DNA of 64,000 nucleotides, taken from positions 2,752,976-2,816,975 of the forward strand of contig CP051242.1 in assembly GCA_017795005.1 (NCBI GenBank), in the 5' to 3' direction. The notes below the pieces were generated by a model. The model was not told the origin of the DNA and ran no database searches. It saw nothing but the letters and a program-made list of their open reading frames with translations. This document shows positions 1 through 8,539 of the stretch, one piece after another (positions within the stretch are counted from its first letter, which is position 1; the number at the start of each line of letters is the position of its first letter). A program made the position numbers and the translations under genes. Origin of the DNA: Balneolaceae bacterium (GTDB taxonomy: Bacteria; Bacteroidota; Rhodothermia; Balneolales; Balneolaceae).

Positions 1-1832
1 TCAATTCCTTTTAATACATTTTCTCCATCCATTTTTCCAACAAACGCTGCTGATACATTCTGAGCTAAAAGTGATCCCAGTTTTAAAAGATCATAGTTGT
101 CGAAATCCAGAGACGCATCATCTGCAATTTGAAGTTTTAAATTTTTCTCCGTGTTATAGCTACTTGTTAATGTAAAAGCTAATTCTTTAAGAGTATTTGG
201 ATTAGTTTTGTCAAAATGCGTTTGAGTAGCTGAACTTGAAGTTTTATCGGAAGTCCCATAAGTAAGCTGGCCACCCGCTGTGGCACTACTTGTTTGAACC
301 CAATATCCTTGCCAAGGTTCAATAATTAAGTCACTGGAAATACTTGCAGTGGTATATGATCCAGCTGCATCGTCCCAAAATGACATATTACTTGAAATGG
401 AAATATTAGCAGAAACATTGGCAAGATTAACTCTGGCCGCAAAAGGATTTCCAACTAATGTATAGCGCCCACTTGCTCCGCTGTACAAATCCACAACAAC
501 ATCACTTGTTGGTTCAGCTCCGGATGCATCTAAAGTGACGGGTAATTCTACACTACCAGCATTAGTGTTATCAAAGAAATACATCGCAAATCCCAAACCA
601 TCACCCCATGCCGTTGAAACATTAGTTGGTTCTTCGAACGCTCCATCCGAATCATAAATAATGAAATTCTCAGTGTCTGAGGTATTATCTCCTCCTGTAA
701 TTCCCTGAACCGGTGAATCATCAGAAACATCTGCTACCGTACCTCCGGTTTTTGGAAGAGAAAGTAATCTCCATCCAGCATCACCGGTAATTTGTCTTTC
801 CATATTTATATTTCCGGAAAAGGTCCCACCAGTCTGATAAAATGTACCACCACTAGATACTGTAACTCCGTTATTTGTTGTCAATGTACCCGAGGAAAAA
901 GTCACTGTATTTACAGTAGTAGTTCCTGAACCAGAAAGTGTTAGTGTTCCTCCACTCACTGTAATGTTATCAGCACTTGCTGTAGAACTTGTAGAATTAA
1001 AATTCACGGTACCATCAGCAATTACTAAATCATTTTCAATAGTCCAATTATTAGATGCAGCACTGTTTCTTGTTATTGTAGAACCACTAGAATTCATTGT
1101 AAAGTCATAAACTGAGATTGTACCAAAATCAGTAATATCAGATGAAGAATTAAATACATAACTATCTTGAGAAAATGGCTTTGTTGCTGAACCGTCAGTT
1201 GTACTAGACACCAAAAAATATCTTCCATACCGTGAACTTGTACCTATATTTCCCCCATCATTTGCACTTGGAACTTCATTATAAACAAAACCACCTGATG
1301 AAGTAACATATCCAAAAAAAGCGAATGAAGAAGGGATTCCACCAACAACTGACCAAGGAATTGAATACTCTCGAAGATCGCTTCCGTTATCAGAATAACT
1401 CCCAAAGCCACTCGTTTGTGAAGACCATCCATTAGAACCATCACTAGTTCTATATTCTCGATAATCGTTTTTCACATAGAATACAGCCCTAGCTCTAAAT
1501 GGTAAACCAGCAAAACTGGTTCCATCGTAATTAAATCCAACTATTGTGCCATCAGAATTTGAACCTCCATCAATTGGATGATCGGTACGAGTACCCAAGT
1601 AAAGAACTGCTGCCTCAGCTCTATTAGAAGATGTAATTCCTATATATAAGTTTGTAGCATCCCAAGTTATATACCAGTTTCCACTTTTATTTTCACCATC
1701 TGTATGTGTTCCATACTCACTTGACCCAATACTTCCGTCAATAGTTGTAGTAGTGTATTGGCCGTAAATGTTTCCACTCAATATGAGTATTAAGCTAAAT
1801 ATTCCACTCAAGTACCTCGTAGCTTTTTTCAT
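1..1832 (-). CDS. Secreted modular protein, CBM9-like N-terminus (3' end off window)
   Basis: The gene starts at the ATG at 1832 and stays open to base 1, so at least 610 codons are present and the C-terminus is missing. A signal peptide (MKKATRYLSGIF... ending near NIYGQ) precedes a region of about residues 25-190 with the IDG...WYITWDATNLYIGI pattern of CBM9/DOMON-like carbohydrate-binding folds. A Ser/Thr/Gly-rich repetitive beta-strand stretch follows (about 215-345). From residue 348 (ITGDAGWRLLSLPK) it is closely similar to the middle of the T9SS protein encoded at 2699-4834. By that homology the missing end probably carries a T9SS sorting domain. It is probably exported and cell-surface attached or secreted; the ligand is unknown. 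A strong terminator at 2001-2040 separates it from the upstream genes. Confidence 0.8.
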   Translation of the reverse strand, partial: MKKATRYLSGIFSLILILSGNIYGQYTTTTIDGSIGSSEYGTHTDGENKSGNWYITWDATNLYIGITSSNRAEAAVLYLGTRTDHPIDGGSNSDGTIVGFNYDGTSFAGLPFRARAVFYVKNDYREYRTSDGSNGWSSQTSGFGSYSDNGSDLREYSIPWSVVGGIPSSFAFFGYVTSSGGFVYNEVPSANDGGNIGTSSRYGRYFLVSSTTDGSATKPFSQDSYVFNSSSDITDFGTISVYDFTMNSSGSTITRNSAASNNWTIENDLVIADGTVNFNSTSSTASADNITVSGGTLTLSGSGTTTVNTVTFSSGTLTTNNGVTVSSGGTFYQTGGTFSGNINMERQITGDAGWRLLSLPKTGGTVADVSDDSPVQGITGGDNTSDTENFIIYDSDGAFEEPTNVSTAWGDGLGFAMYFFDNTNAGSVELPVTLDASGAEPTSDVVVDLYSGASGRYTLVGNPFAARVNLANVSANISISSNMSFWDDAAGSYTTASISSDLIIEPWQGYWVQTSSATAGGQLTYGTSDKTSSSATQTHFDKTNPNTLKELAFTLTSSYNTEKNLKLQIADDASLDFDNYDLLKLGSLLAQNVSAAFVGKMDGENVLKGI

Positions 1833-2000
1833 AAAATCTGTCTTTTTGTATGTGAAGATTAAACCCGCAGAAAAGCACTTTTCTGTACCCTAAGAGCTTA
1901 TGTAAGCGGTTACATAATTAATGGAATTTCAGGGAATGGTACAAGAGCGAATTTTGCCCATTTCTACTTTTTTTATCGGATTTTTATTTTCGGATAAGCA

Positions 2001-2040
2001 TTAAAAAAGACAGCCAAAAAACTCAGGCTGTCTTTCAATA
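2001..2040 (-). terminator. Rho-independent terminator
   Basis: A perfect 10-bp stem, AAAGACAGCC (2006-2015) with GGCTGTCTTT (2026-2035), encloses a 10-base loop. Read on the minus strand it is followed by a T-run (TTTTTTAA), so it would end transcription from the T9SS and PID-CTERM genes to the right. The A/T-rich flanks make some plus-strand activity possible. Confidence 0.8.
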
Positions 2041-2046
2041 AATTCA

Positions 2047-2108
2047 CGGAGATCGCCGCGTCGAATGGAAATTTGCCCTAATTTTATACTTATGCTCCTC
2101 GCGATGAC
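2047..2108. repeat. Dispersed 'GCGAGGAGC...GGCGATCTCC' intergenic repeat
   Basis: Read on the minus strand this begins GTCATCGCGAGGAGC and ends CGACGCGGCGATCTCC. That pairing of sequences resembles a repeat found widely in intergenic regions of many bacterial phyla. Between the ends lie about 30 AT-rich bases. Assignment is from memory of the motif; the copy number in this genome is not known. Confidence 0.5.
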
Positions 2109-2201
2109 TGAGTAGGTCTTTGCGAGCTGCCTCCTTCTTTTATCATAACGATCCCGGGCGTTCGGGGGAGATATCTAAAGGGTTTCGTGAAAGAGTTCGT
2201 T

Positions 2202-2237
2202 AGATTTCTCACCTCCTTTGGAGGATTCGAAATGACA
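2202..2237. repeat. Intergenic repeat with CCTCC/GGAGG hairpin
   Basis: The stretch AGATTTCTC...TTCGAAATGACA surrounds a small hairpin, CCTCC-TTT-GGAGG. The 'AGATTTCTC ... CGAAATGACA' wording is typical of short dispersed intergenic elements in Bacteroidota-type genomes. Only one copy is seen in this window. Confidence 0.4.
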
Positions 2238-2354
2238 AAATCAAAGTGCGTTCTAAATTAGGAAATACAAGATTGCATCAAAGCCTCCGCTCCTCGCAAA
2301 TGGGTGCATTCACGAGCGAAGCGAAGTGCCCTTCATGTTCTGAATTAGGAGATT

Positions 2355-2378
2355 GCCTGCCTGCCGGCAAAGGCAGGC
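2355..2378. repeat. GC-rich palindromic repeat (GCCTGCC...GGCAGGC)
   Basis: Perfect 7-bp inverted arms GCCTGCC (2355-2361) and GGCAGGC (2372-2378) enclose TGCCGGCAAA. It stands out in AT-rich DNA and resembles palindromic intergenic repeats of related genomes. It lies just downstream of the small gene at 2405-2608, read on the minus strand, and could act as a transcript-end hairpin, although no T-run follows. Confidence 0.5.
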
Positions 2379-2404
2379 TTCGGTGCTTTCCCCCTCGCAA
2401 AGGG

Positions 2405-2608
2405 TTACAGATCGATGTTCTCTTCTTCGTTTTTCTTTTTATCCCGAAGCTTCTTAATAGCGTAGGCTCCTCCTGCTGCTGCAAGTAGTCCTAAGCCTCC
2501 ATCAATGGGAGCCTGAGACGGTGCAGATGGAAGTCCCGGTTGGGCCATAGCAAATTCGGTGATAAATAACGCAAATGCTGTAAGTGTAAATAGTATTCTT
2601 GTTTTCAT
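2405..2608 (-). CDS. Small PID-CTERM-like exported protein
   Basis: This is a 67-residue protein read from the ATG at 2608. A longer frame opens at 2698, but the natural signal peptide MKTRILFTLTAFALF...AMAQ begins at 2608. The mature part is PGLPSAPSQAPIDGG, then a hydrophobic Gly/Ala segment (LGLLAAAGGAYAIKKL) and a basic tail. This order (Pro-Ile-Asp-Gly-Gly, short membrane helix, positive cluster) fits the PID-CTERM class of short Bacteroidota proteins, thought to be handled by an exosortase-like protease. It lies 90 bases downstream of the 711-residue T9SS gene and is separated from it by a strong hairpin. Function is unknown. Confidence 0.7.
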   Translation of the reverse strand: MKTRILFTLTAFALFITEFAMAQPGLPSAPSQAPIDGGLGLLAAAGGAYAIKKLRDKKKNEEENIDL

Positions 2609-2642
2609 AATTGTATGATTAGAAGAAAGGAGAAAGGACGAA

Positions 2643-2685
2643 GGAGAAAGGAGCTTGTGGGTTATATACCCCTGCTCCTTTCTCC
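2643..2685. repeat. Inverted repeat hairpin (GGAGAAAGGAGC arms)
   Basis: A perfect 12-bp stem pairs GGAGAAAGGAGC (2643-2654) with GCTCCTTTCTCC (2674-2685), and the loop contains a further GGG/CCC pairing. It sits in purine-rich 'AAGGAGAAAGG' DNA just after the stop of the T9SS gene on the minus strand, and may serve as its terminator or RNA-stabilising hairpin. A similar element lies at 5871-5940, so it is likely a dispersed intergenic repeat. Confidence 0.6.
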
Positions 2686-2698
2686 CTGTTCCTTTCAC

Positions 2699-4834
2699 CT
2701 ATTTGATTAATGTCATTTTTCGGGTGATGCTTTGTCCGCCTGCTTCCAAACGGTAATAGTACATGCCACTGGCTGCGTTGGCTGCATTCCAGGTCACGTT
2801 ATAGCTTCCGGCAGCTTTACTTTCATTAACCAGCTCCGCTACCTTTTGTCCCATCAAATTGTAAATACTTAAGGTCACAGGACCTGCATTCTCTACTGAA
2901 TAACTTATGGTAGTAGTCGGGTTAAACGGATTCGGATAGTTTTGTGAAAGCGCAAAAATACTCACTTTATCTTCCGTTTCAGTATTTACCGACGTAGTTG
3001 GAGTGATGGTGATGCCAAAACGATTACCCTCCGACTTGGATTTTTGTGCAACAGCTGCAGGTCCGCTTAGCAGCGATAAAGGATTTACTTTTTCGGCAGT
3101 GCCTGCCTGAGAATCGAACGTATATTCCGTTTGGTTTCTTAAATCGATAGCCGAACCAGTTTCATAGTCATGGAAGGTAATTTGCCATTCGGAAGGAATG
3201 GTTTCCAGACCTTTCCAGTCTAGTGTAAATCCTCCGCTAATCTGAACCTGCGTTAATTCCAGTTCAAGTGAAATTTCTTCTTCCAAATTCCATGGAATTG
3301 ATTCCACCGACTTTAATCTGCCCTCTTCATCCTTAAATGCCATGGTAGCATATTCATTAACTAAGGGAGTAAGCTTTGAAGCGTCCGCTCTGTCAAAGCC
3401 CAGAGTTGCGTAATCCCTAACAGCCAATTTAATCGCCTCATCATTGCTGTTTTCCGATCTAAGAGTAAATGCAATATCGCCTCTGTTTGATATAGCTTTA
3501 GAGAAGAATGTGCCAGTAGTTGTAGAAGTGGATTTGCCAGCAGTACCAATAGTAATTCCTGTTACAGATGCATCTGCAGTTTCGACCCAGAATCCCTGCC
3601 ACGGTGCAACAATGTAATTACCTGTTCTATCTTGGGAGGAATACGAACTCGTACCATCGTTCCAGAAACTGATATTGTCAGATATGCTTCCACCAGTAGC
3701 AGAAATGGAGTTAGTATTGTAATTAGAAGCAAATGGATTTCCCACAAGAGTAAATTGATTGGAACTACCTGCATTTAATGTTACTGAAACATCAGTAGCA
3801 GGTTCAGATCCGGAAGCATCTAATGCGATTGGAAGTTCTGAACTGCCGGCAGTTGTATTATCATAGAAATATAACGCGAATCCATATCCATCACCCCAAG
3901 CTGTTGAAACGTTTGTTGGGTCTTCAAAAGAACCGGTATTATCATAGATCTTAAAATTTGAACTAGAACTAGTATTATCACCACCAGTAATTCCCTGAAC
4001 AGGAGTATCGTCTGAAATATCAGAAACGGCACCACTACTTTTTGGTAGAGACAGTAACCTCCAGCCAGCGTCCCCGGAAATAACAACAGATTCGTTTCCA
4101 CTCACAGTAAATGAACAAACAGAACTGGAAGGCTGATTGTTCGAATTATCAGTTGTCCAATTTGACCGGTTATTAATAGCAATTAACAATTCTGCTTGAG
4201 TACCTGATGTAGTGGTACAATTATAAATCATATTATCTAATTCAGATACCGCGTCTCCAAATACAGATACTGCATTGACACCATTAATCAAACGATCTGG
4301 AATTGTTGATTGTTGAGTTCCGGCTACTTCTCCATCTCTTGTCCATTTTGTAGTCGGATCATTGCTCCCTGTTGTAGTTGCTGCACCATCATCACCATGT
4401 AAGGCAGCAATAAATGTAGGCGAATCTGGTCGAACTTCAGATCCGATATATGCTAATATTTGGTCTCCACTTATAAGGGAAAAACCTGAGCCTCGTCTTA
4501 GTGTAACCGTTCCTCCACTTCCGGAAACAGTAAAACCATCGTCTGAGGTCTCTTCAATATGGACAACATTCCCGGCACTTAGTCCAGGAGATATATACTT
4601 TAAATGTTCCTCCCCACTTGATCTCCAGCCTGTAGACCCAGCTGTATCGTCCCATCCTTCATCAGTAAAAAAAATACTGTCTCCACTTGCAATGGAGGTT
4701 AATGCAACAAACGAAAATCCGTCATTGATATCTGTATTGTATCTTACAATTGCAATATCTCCCGGGTCGTATTGTGAAAATCCTGTAGCTACAAAAACCA
4801 AACACATCCCAATTGATAATAATAGTCGTTTCAT
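2699..4834 (-). CDS. T9SS type A sorting-domain secreted protein
   Basis: A 711-residue protein with signal peptide (residues 1-20, ending TGFSQ). Residues about 22-140 form a lamin-tail-like beta domain (YDPGDIAIVRYNTD..., FFTDEGWDD). Residues about 252-600 form a large block beginning ISGDAGWRLLSLPK that is shared with the gene at 1-1832. The C-terminal ~80 residues (SQNYPNPFNPTTTIS ... GMYYYRLEAGG ... MTLIK) are a classic T9SS type A sorting domain, so the protein should cross the outer membrane by the Por/Spr machinery and be surface-anchored or released. No catalytic motif is visible. Ligand and role are unknown; an adhesin or matrix protein is plausible. Confidence 0.88.
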   Translation of the reverse strand: MKRLLLSIGMCLVFVATGFSQYDPGDIAIVRYNTDINDGFSFVALTSIASGDSIFFTDEGWDDTAGSTGWRSSGEEHLKYISPGLSAGNVVHIEETSDDGFTVSGSGGTVTLRRGSGFSLISGDQILAYIGSEVRPDSPTFIAALHGDDGAATTTGSNDPTTKWTRDGEVAGTQQSTIPDRLINGVNAVSVFGDAVSELDNMIYNCTTTSGTQAELLIAINNRSNWTTDNSNNQPSSSVCSFTVSGNESVVISGDAGWRLLSLPKSSGAVSDISDDTPVQGITGGDNTSSSSNFKIYDNTGSFEDPTNVSTAWGDGYGFALYFYDNTTAGSSELPIALDASGSEPATDVSVTLNAGSSNQFTLVGNPFASNYNTNSISATGGSISDNISFWNDGTSSYSSQDRTGNYIVAPWQGFWVETADASVTGITIGTAGKSTSTTTGTFFSKAISNRGDIAFTLRSENSNDEAIKLAVRDYATLGFDRADASKLTPLVNEYATMAFKDEEGRLKSVESIPWNLEEEISLELELTQVQISGGFTLDWKGLETIPSEWQITFHDYETGSAIDLRNQTEYTFDSQAGTAEKVNPLSLLSGPAAVAQKSKSEGNRFGITITPTTSVNTETEDKVSIFALSQNYPNPFNPTTTISYSVENAGPVTLSIYNLMGQKVAELVNESKAAGSYNVTWNAANAASGMYYYRLEAGGQSITRKMTLIK

Positions 4835-4972
4835 ATATTCCTGTTAGTTTATTTCTGAGACAGTAAGCGTAGAGCAGATTTTAAACCATCTAAAATGCTT
4901 ACTTTTAGTTACAAGGGAAGAAAACTGAAACGATTTATAAAATCAACAAAAATGGGAATTCTTTCGAATTTC

Positions 4973-5833
4973 TTAACTATAAGAATAAAACCCTTCCCCT
5001 GTCTTATTTCCTAATTTGCCGGCATCCACCATTTTAATTAGTAAGGGACATGGACGATATTTCGGATCTTTGAATCCGTCGTACAACACATTCAAAATAT
5101 CGAGGCATACATCAAGTCCGATAAAGTCGGCAAGTCTTAACGGGCCCATTGGATGTGCCATACCCAGCATCATCACCTGGTCCACATTTTCAGGAGTTGC
5201 AACTCCTTCATACACCGCAAAAACAGCTTCGTTAATCATGGGCATGAGAACCCTGTTACTAACAAAACCCGGCATATCGTTTACCGGTACTGGTGTTTTA
5301 CCTAATAGTCTGGAAGTCTCTTCAACAACTTTGTAGGTCTCTTCCGAAGTGTCCAGACCATTTACGATTTCTACCAGTTTCATCACCGGAACCGGATTAA
5401 AGAAATGCATTCCTATAAATTTATCCGGCCTTTTGGTTAAGGCAGCCAGTTTAGTAATAGATATGGAAGAAGTATTACTTGCAAAAATGGTATGGGCGTC
5501 AGCAGCTTCATCAACAGCAGTCCAAACAGATTTTTTTATATCCAGATTTTCAGGTACTGCTTCAATCACAAGATCTACTCCCTTCACTCCTTTTCTTAAA
5601 TCCAGGAACACAGAGATGCTATTTAATGCAGCATCTTTGGTTTCAACATCAATTTTCTCTTTAGCTACCATTCTATCCAGATTCTTCTCAATGGTTGCCA
5701 TTGCTCGATCGGCAAACTCCTGTTTTGTTTCAATCAGATTAACCGGAATTCTGTTCATGGCAAATACATGTGCAATTCCGTTACCCATAGTTCCACCGCC
5801 TATTACGGCCACACTTTTTATTTGTACACTCAT
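4973..5833 (-). CDS. 3-hydroxyacyl-CoA (3-hydroxybutyryl-CoA) dehydrogenase
   Basis: A 286-residue single-function enzyme. The N-terminal Rossmann fold carries the NAD-binding GGGTMGNGIAHVFA motif (about residues 12-25). The central part has the family signature HFFNPVPVMKLVEIV, with the catalytic His at its start, and the C-terminal helical domain has PGFVSNRVLMPMINEAV and GPLRLADFIGLDVCLDI. Length matches stand-alone Hbd/FadB2 enzymes, which oxidise (S)-3-hydroxyacyl-CoA with NAD in fatty-acid or amino-acid breakdown or butanoate metabolism. It is cytoplasmic. No other beta-oxidation gene is adjacent, so the precise acyl chain length is open. Confidence 0.93.
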   Translation of the reverse strand: MSVQIKSVAVIGGGTMGNGIAHVFAMNRIPVNLIETKQEFADRAMATIEKNLDRMVAKEKIDVETKDAALNSISVFLDLRKGVKGVDLVIEAVPENLDIKKSVWTAVDEAADAHTIFASNTSSISITKLAALTKRPDKFIGMHFFNPVPVMKLVEIVNGLDTSEETYKVVEETSRLLGKTPVPVNDMPGFVSNRVLMPMINEAVFAVYEGVATPENVDQVMMLGMAHPMGPLRLADFIGLDVCLDILNVLYDGFKDPKYRPCPLLIKMVDAGKLGNKTGEGFYSYS

Positions 5834-5870
5834 AATTTTTTATTCTCCAACATTATTTTAATTCCAAGAT

Positions 5871-5940
5871 AAGGAAAAAGGAGAAAGGTGCAGGGAAAAG
5901 GAATCCCAAAGCACCTTTTTCCTTTCTTCTTTATTCCTTG
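5871..5940. repeat. Purine-rich inverted repeat, second copy type
   Basis: AAGGAAAAAGGAGAAAGGTGC pairs with the pyrimidine-rich GCACCTTTTTCC... segment across 5879-5922 (12 bp with one G-T wobble, extendable outward). It has the same layout as the hairpin at 2643-2685. It lies between divergent start sites (dehydrogenase at 5833, acylase at 5985), so it is unlikely to be a terminator and is better read as a dispersed repeat. Confidence 0.55.
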
Positions 5941-5984
5941 CTCCCCTTAAATTTCTTAAGTTCTGTGATTAAAATGTTACTTCC

Positions 5985-8438
5985 ATGAACACATTCCTAA
6001 AACTCCTGATTTTCTTCTTTATCCTTGCACTTGGCTTTGCCGGTCTTGCCTTCTACTGGACTTTTTATAAACCCCTTCCAAGTTATGATGCAACTATTGA
6101 GTTACCGGGAATCCAACAAGAGGTTGATATCCATTGGGATGAATTTGGTGTCCCCCATATTTATGCAGAGAATGAACAGGATTTATATTATGCATTTGGA
6201 TATGTTCATGCTCAGGATCGTCTTTGGCAAATGACCCTGAGTCAGATTGCAGCGGAAGGTCGGTTTGCTGAATTCTTTGGGGAAGATCTTATCGATTTTG
6301 ATAAGTATCAGCGAACACTTGGTTTTTGGAGAACAGCTGAAAAACTCGAAAAAGAAGTATTAGGAGATCAAGAACGGGCGGTTCTGCAAGCATATTCAAA
6401 TGGTGTGAATGATTTTATTGAAAAGAACAGCAATCGGTTGCCTATTGAATTTGCTCTGACAGGGATCGAACCAATAAAATGGAATCCAACCCGCACACTC
6501 GCGGTAACCCGACTTATGGCCTGGGAATTAAATATGAGTTGGTGGAGCGAGGTAATGTATAACTATCTGAAGTCTTCACTCCCTGATGATCAATTTGAAG
6601 CACTTACTCTTGGCTGGGGTGATGAACTCCCAACTACTCTGGATGATATTGAATCCATCGGACTTACTTCAGCTGCATTAATGCCCATGCTAAAACAGGA
6701 ACTGGAGCGGCGTAAACTTCTTGAAATTGAAGGAACTCATGTGGGAAGTAATGCCTGGGTGGTGGATGCGTCAAAAACAAATACCGGATACCCATTGTTA
6801 GCGGGAGATCCACACCTTGGATTGGATATGCCTGGGAAATGGTATGAAGTACACCTGAACCTGAATAACAAAAATGTATCCGGAGTAACTCTTGCCGGTA
6901 TTCCCGGAATCGTTCTTGGACAGAACGATCAAATGGCCTGGTCGTTCACAAGCATTATGGCTGATGACACTGATTTCTTTCTGGAAAATGTAGATTCAGA
7001 GGATCGTGGAAGATATGTGATTGATTCCACCAGTTCGGGACAAGTTGAATTTCAATCCTTTGAGAAAATACGGGAGATCATCAAAGTTAAAGATGCCGAT
7101 GAACAGTCCCTGGAAATAAGATATACCAAACACGGGCCTGTAATTTCTGACATCTACCCAAATAACGAACTGGTTAAGGACCAGGTTATCAGTTTAAAAT
7201 GGACAGGGCATGAGCTTTCTAACGAGTTCAGAACAATGTATCAGATGAACTGGGCGAATAATTTTCAGGACTTTAAAGATGCTTTAAACCACTATGGTGT
7301 TCCAGGAATGAATTTTATGTATGGAGATACAGAAGGTAATATTGCCATGTACTCAACTGCAAAACTCCCAATAAGAAGTGGTAATAAAGTCACTCTTAGA
7401 AGAGGTTGGGTTCCTGAAGACGACTGGCAGGGATTCATCCCAAGGGAAGAAATGCCTCATATCATCAATCCTGAAAAAGGATGGATTGCAAATGCCAATA
7501 ATAAACTCACAACTGAAAATTACCCTCATTATATAGCTACTTTTTGGGAACCCCCATCAAGAATAGAGAGAATTACAGAGCTCTTAAACTCAAAGGAGAC
7601 ATTTAATTACGAAGATTTTTCCTCTTTCCAGAATGATTCTTATTCCTCTTTCGCTGCCTACATGACTCCATTTATTCTGGATGTAATCCAAAATCAGAAT
7701 ATATATGATTTCTCATTACCCGTTTCGTACCTGGAGAACTGGGATTTCAAATATGAAAAGAATTCAACTGCAGCTTCTATATTCGATGCCTTTTTTATCA
7801 ACTTTACAAAAAATACGCTGAGTGATGAACTGGGAGAAGCGGCTTATGAAAATTTCATTATTCACGAGCTTATTCCGGTAAGAACAATGTCTGATCTTAT
7901 TCAGGATAGCAGTTCTTTTTATGATGATATTAGAACGGAAGAGATAGAAAAAAGAGAAGATATTATTCTTAAAAGTATGCAGGATGCCATCTTTTTCTTA
8001 AGTGATTCTTTAGGTAGTGAACCTTTTGAATGGAGATGGGAACAACTTCATACTGTATCATTTAAACCACCTTTATTTAGTCAGGCTGCAGAAGATCCTT
8101 CAGCGCCGGGTGCGTTAAAACTTATCGTCAATAATGTTTTAAGTAAAGGTCCATATCCTGTTGTAGGTCATGGTATGAGTGTCAACAATGGCCAATACAG
8201 TTGGGATAAACCCTTTGAAATGGTACTTGGACCTTCAGTACGGAGAATCGTGGATTTTTCTGACCTAAGTAAAACAAGATCAGTAATACCAACCGGCCAA
8301 TCCGGAAACCCTCTTTCGTCTCATTTTGGGGATCAGACAGAACTATGGTTGAATGGTCAGTATCGAACTTTTTATCAGGATAGTACTTTCTTTAATCAGG
8401 CAGATTTTGAAACCATGCGTTTAGTCCCTGGAAATTAG
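5985..8438 (+). CDS. Penicillin acylase family protein (Ntn hydrolase)
   Basis: An 817-residue protein with an N-terminal membrane/signal segment (LLIFFFILALGFAGLAFYW). The alpha-subunit part contains DIHWDEFGVPHIYAENEQDLYYAFGYVHAQDR. The autocatalytic cleavage and nucleophile region is HVGSNAWVV, with Ser255 predicted to become the N-terminal nucleophile. GDPHLGLDMPGKWYEVHL and the C-terminal QSGNPLSSHFGDQ complete the family pattern. Family members hydrolyse amide bonds of penicillins, acyl-homoserine lactones, aculeacin or other N-acyl compounds, usually in the periplasm. The natural substrate cannot be told from sequence. Total length is usual for the family. Confidence 0.92.
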   Translation: MNTFLKLLIFFFILALGFAGLAFYWTFYKPLPSYDATIELPGIQQEVDIHWDEFGVPHIYAENEQDLYYAFGYVHAQDRLWQMTLSQIAAEGRFAEFFGEDLIDFDKYQRTLGFWRTAEKLEKEVLGDQERAVLQAYSNGVNDFIEKNSNRLPIEFALTGIEPIKWNPTRTLAVTRLMAWELNMSWWSEVMYNYLKSSLPDDQFEALTLGWGDELPTTLDDIESIGLTSAALMPMLKQELERRKLLEIEGTHVGSNAWVVDASKTNTGYPLLAGDPHLGLDMPGKWYEVHLNLNNKNVSGVTLAGIPGIVLGQNDQMAWSFTSIMADDTDFFLENVDSEDRGRYVIDSTSSGQVEFQSFEKIREIIKVKDADEQSLEIRYTKHGPVISDIYPNNELVKDQVISLKWTGHELSNEFRTMYQMNWANNFQDFKDALNHYGVPGMNFMYGDTEGNIAMYSTAKLPIRSGNKVTLRRGWVPEDDWQGFIPREEMPHIINPEKGWIANANNKLTTENYPHYIATFWEPPSRIERITELLNSKETFNYEDFSSFQNDSYSSFAAYMTPFILDVIQNQNIYDFSLPVSYLENWDFKYEKNSTAASIFDAFFINFTKNTLSDELGEAAYENFIIHELIPVRTMSDLIQDSSSFYDDIRTEEIEKREDIILKSMQDAIFFLSDSLGSEPFEWRWEQLHTVSFKPPLFSQAAEDPSAPGALKLIVNNVLSKGPYPVVGHGMSVNNGQYSWDKPFEMVLGPSVRRIVDFSDLSKTRSVIPTGQSGNPLSSHFGDQTELWLNGQYRTFYQDSTFFNQADFETMRLVPGN

Positions 8439-8535
8439 AGATTGGAAGATGGAGGTTGGAGGCTGGAGGCTGGAGGCTGGATGTTGGAGGTTAGAGGTTA
8501 GAGATTGGAAGTTGGAAGTTGGATGTTGGATTTTT
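8439..8535. repeat. Heptad tandem repeat (GGAGGTT/GGAGGCT/GGAAGTT type)
   Basis: About thirteen degenerate 7-base units (TGGAGGT, TGGAGGC, TAGAGGT, TGGAAGT) run directly after the acylase stop codon and end just before the four-helix-bundle gene. A 23-base stretch at 8483-8505 recurs exactly as its reverse complement at 8939-8961 on the other side of that gene, so the gene sits inside an inverted repeat. Confidence 0.8.
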
Positions 8536-8539
8536 CAAG

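Larger units (their letters stand above)
1833..2404. other. Intergenic region built of dispersed repeats
   Basis: No convincing gene is seen in these 572 bases. They contain the leader of the gene starting at 1832, a perfect terminator hairpin, and from about 2041 a patchwork of repeat-like segments with higher GC than the surroundings. Short open frames on both strands here show no signal peptide, ribosome binding site or recognisable domain. Confidence 0.7.

Noticed and set aside
2246-2488. 80-codon plus-strand open frame across the repeat patch
   Set aside because: It runs through intergenic repeats and antisense to the PID-CTERM-like gene, with no plausible start signal.
4362-4847. 161-codon plus-strand open frame
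   Set aside because: It lies fully antisense to the T9SS protein at 2699-4834, has no signal, motif or ribosome binding site, and its composition mirrors the real gene.
5349-5861. 170-codon plus-strand open frame
   Set aside because: It is antisense to the 3-hydroxyacyl-CoA dehydrogenase, whose motifs and length are complete; a shadow frame.
8439-8535. Possible CRISPR array
   Set aside because: Units are 7 bases, degenerate and without unique spacers, and the pattern recurs inverted across a gene; not a CRISPR layout.
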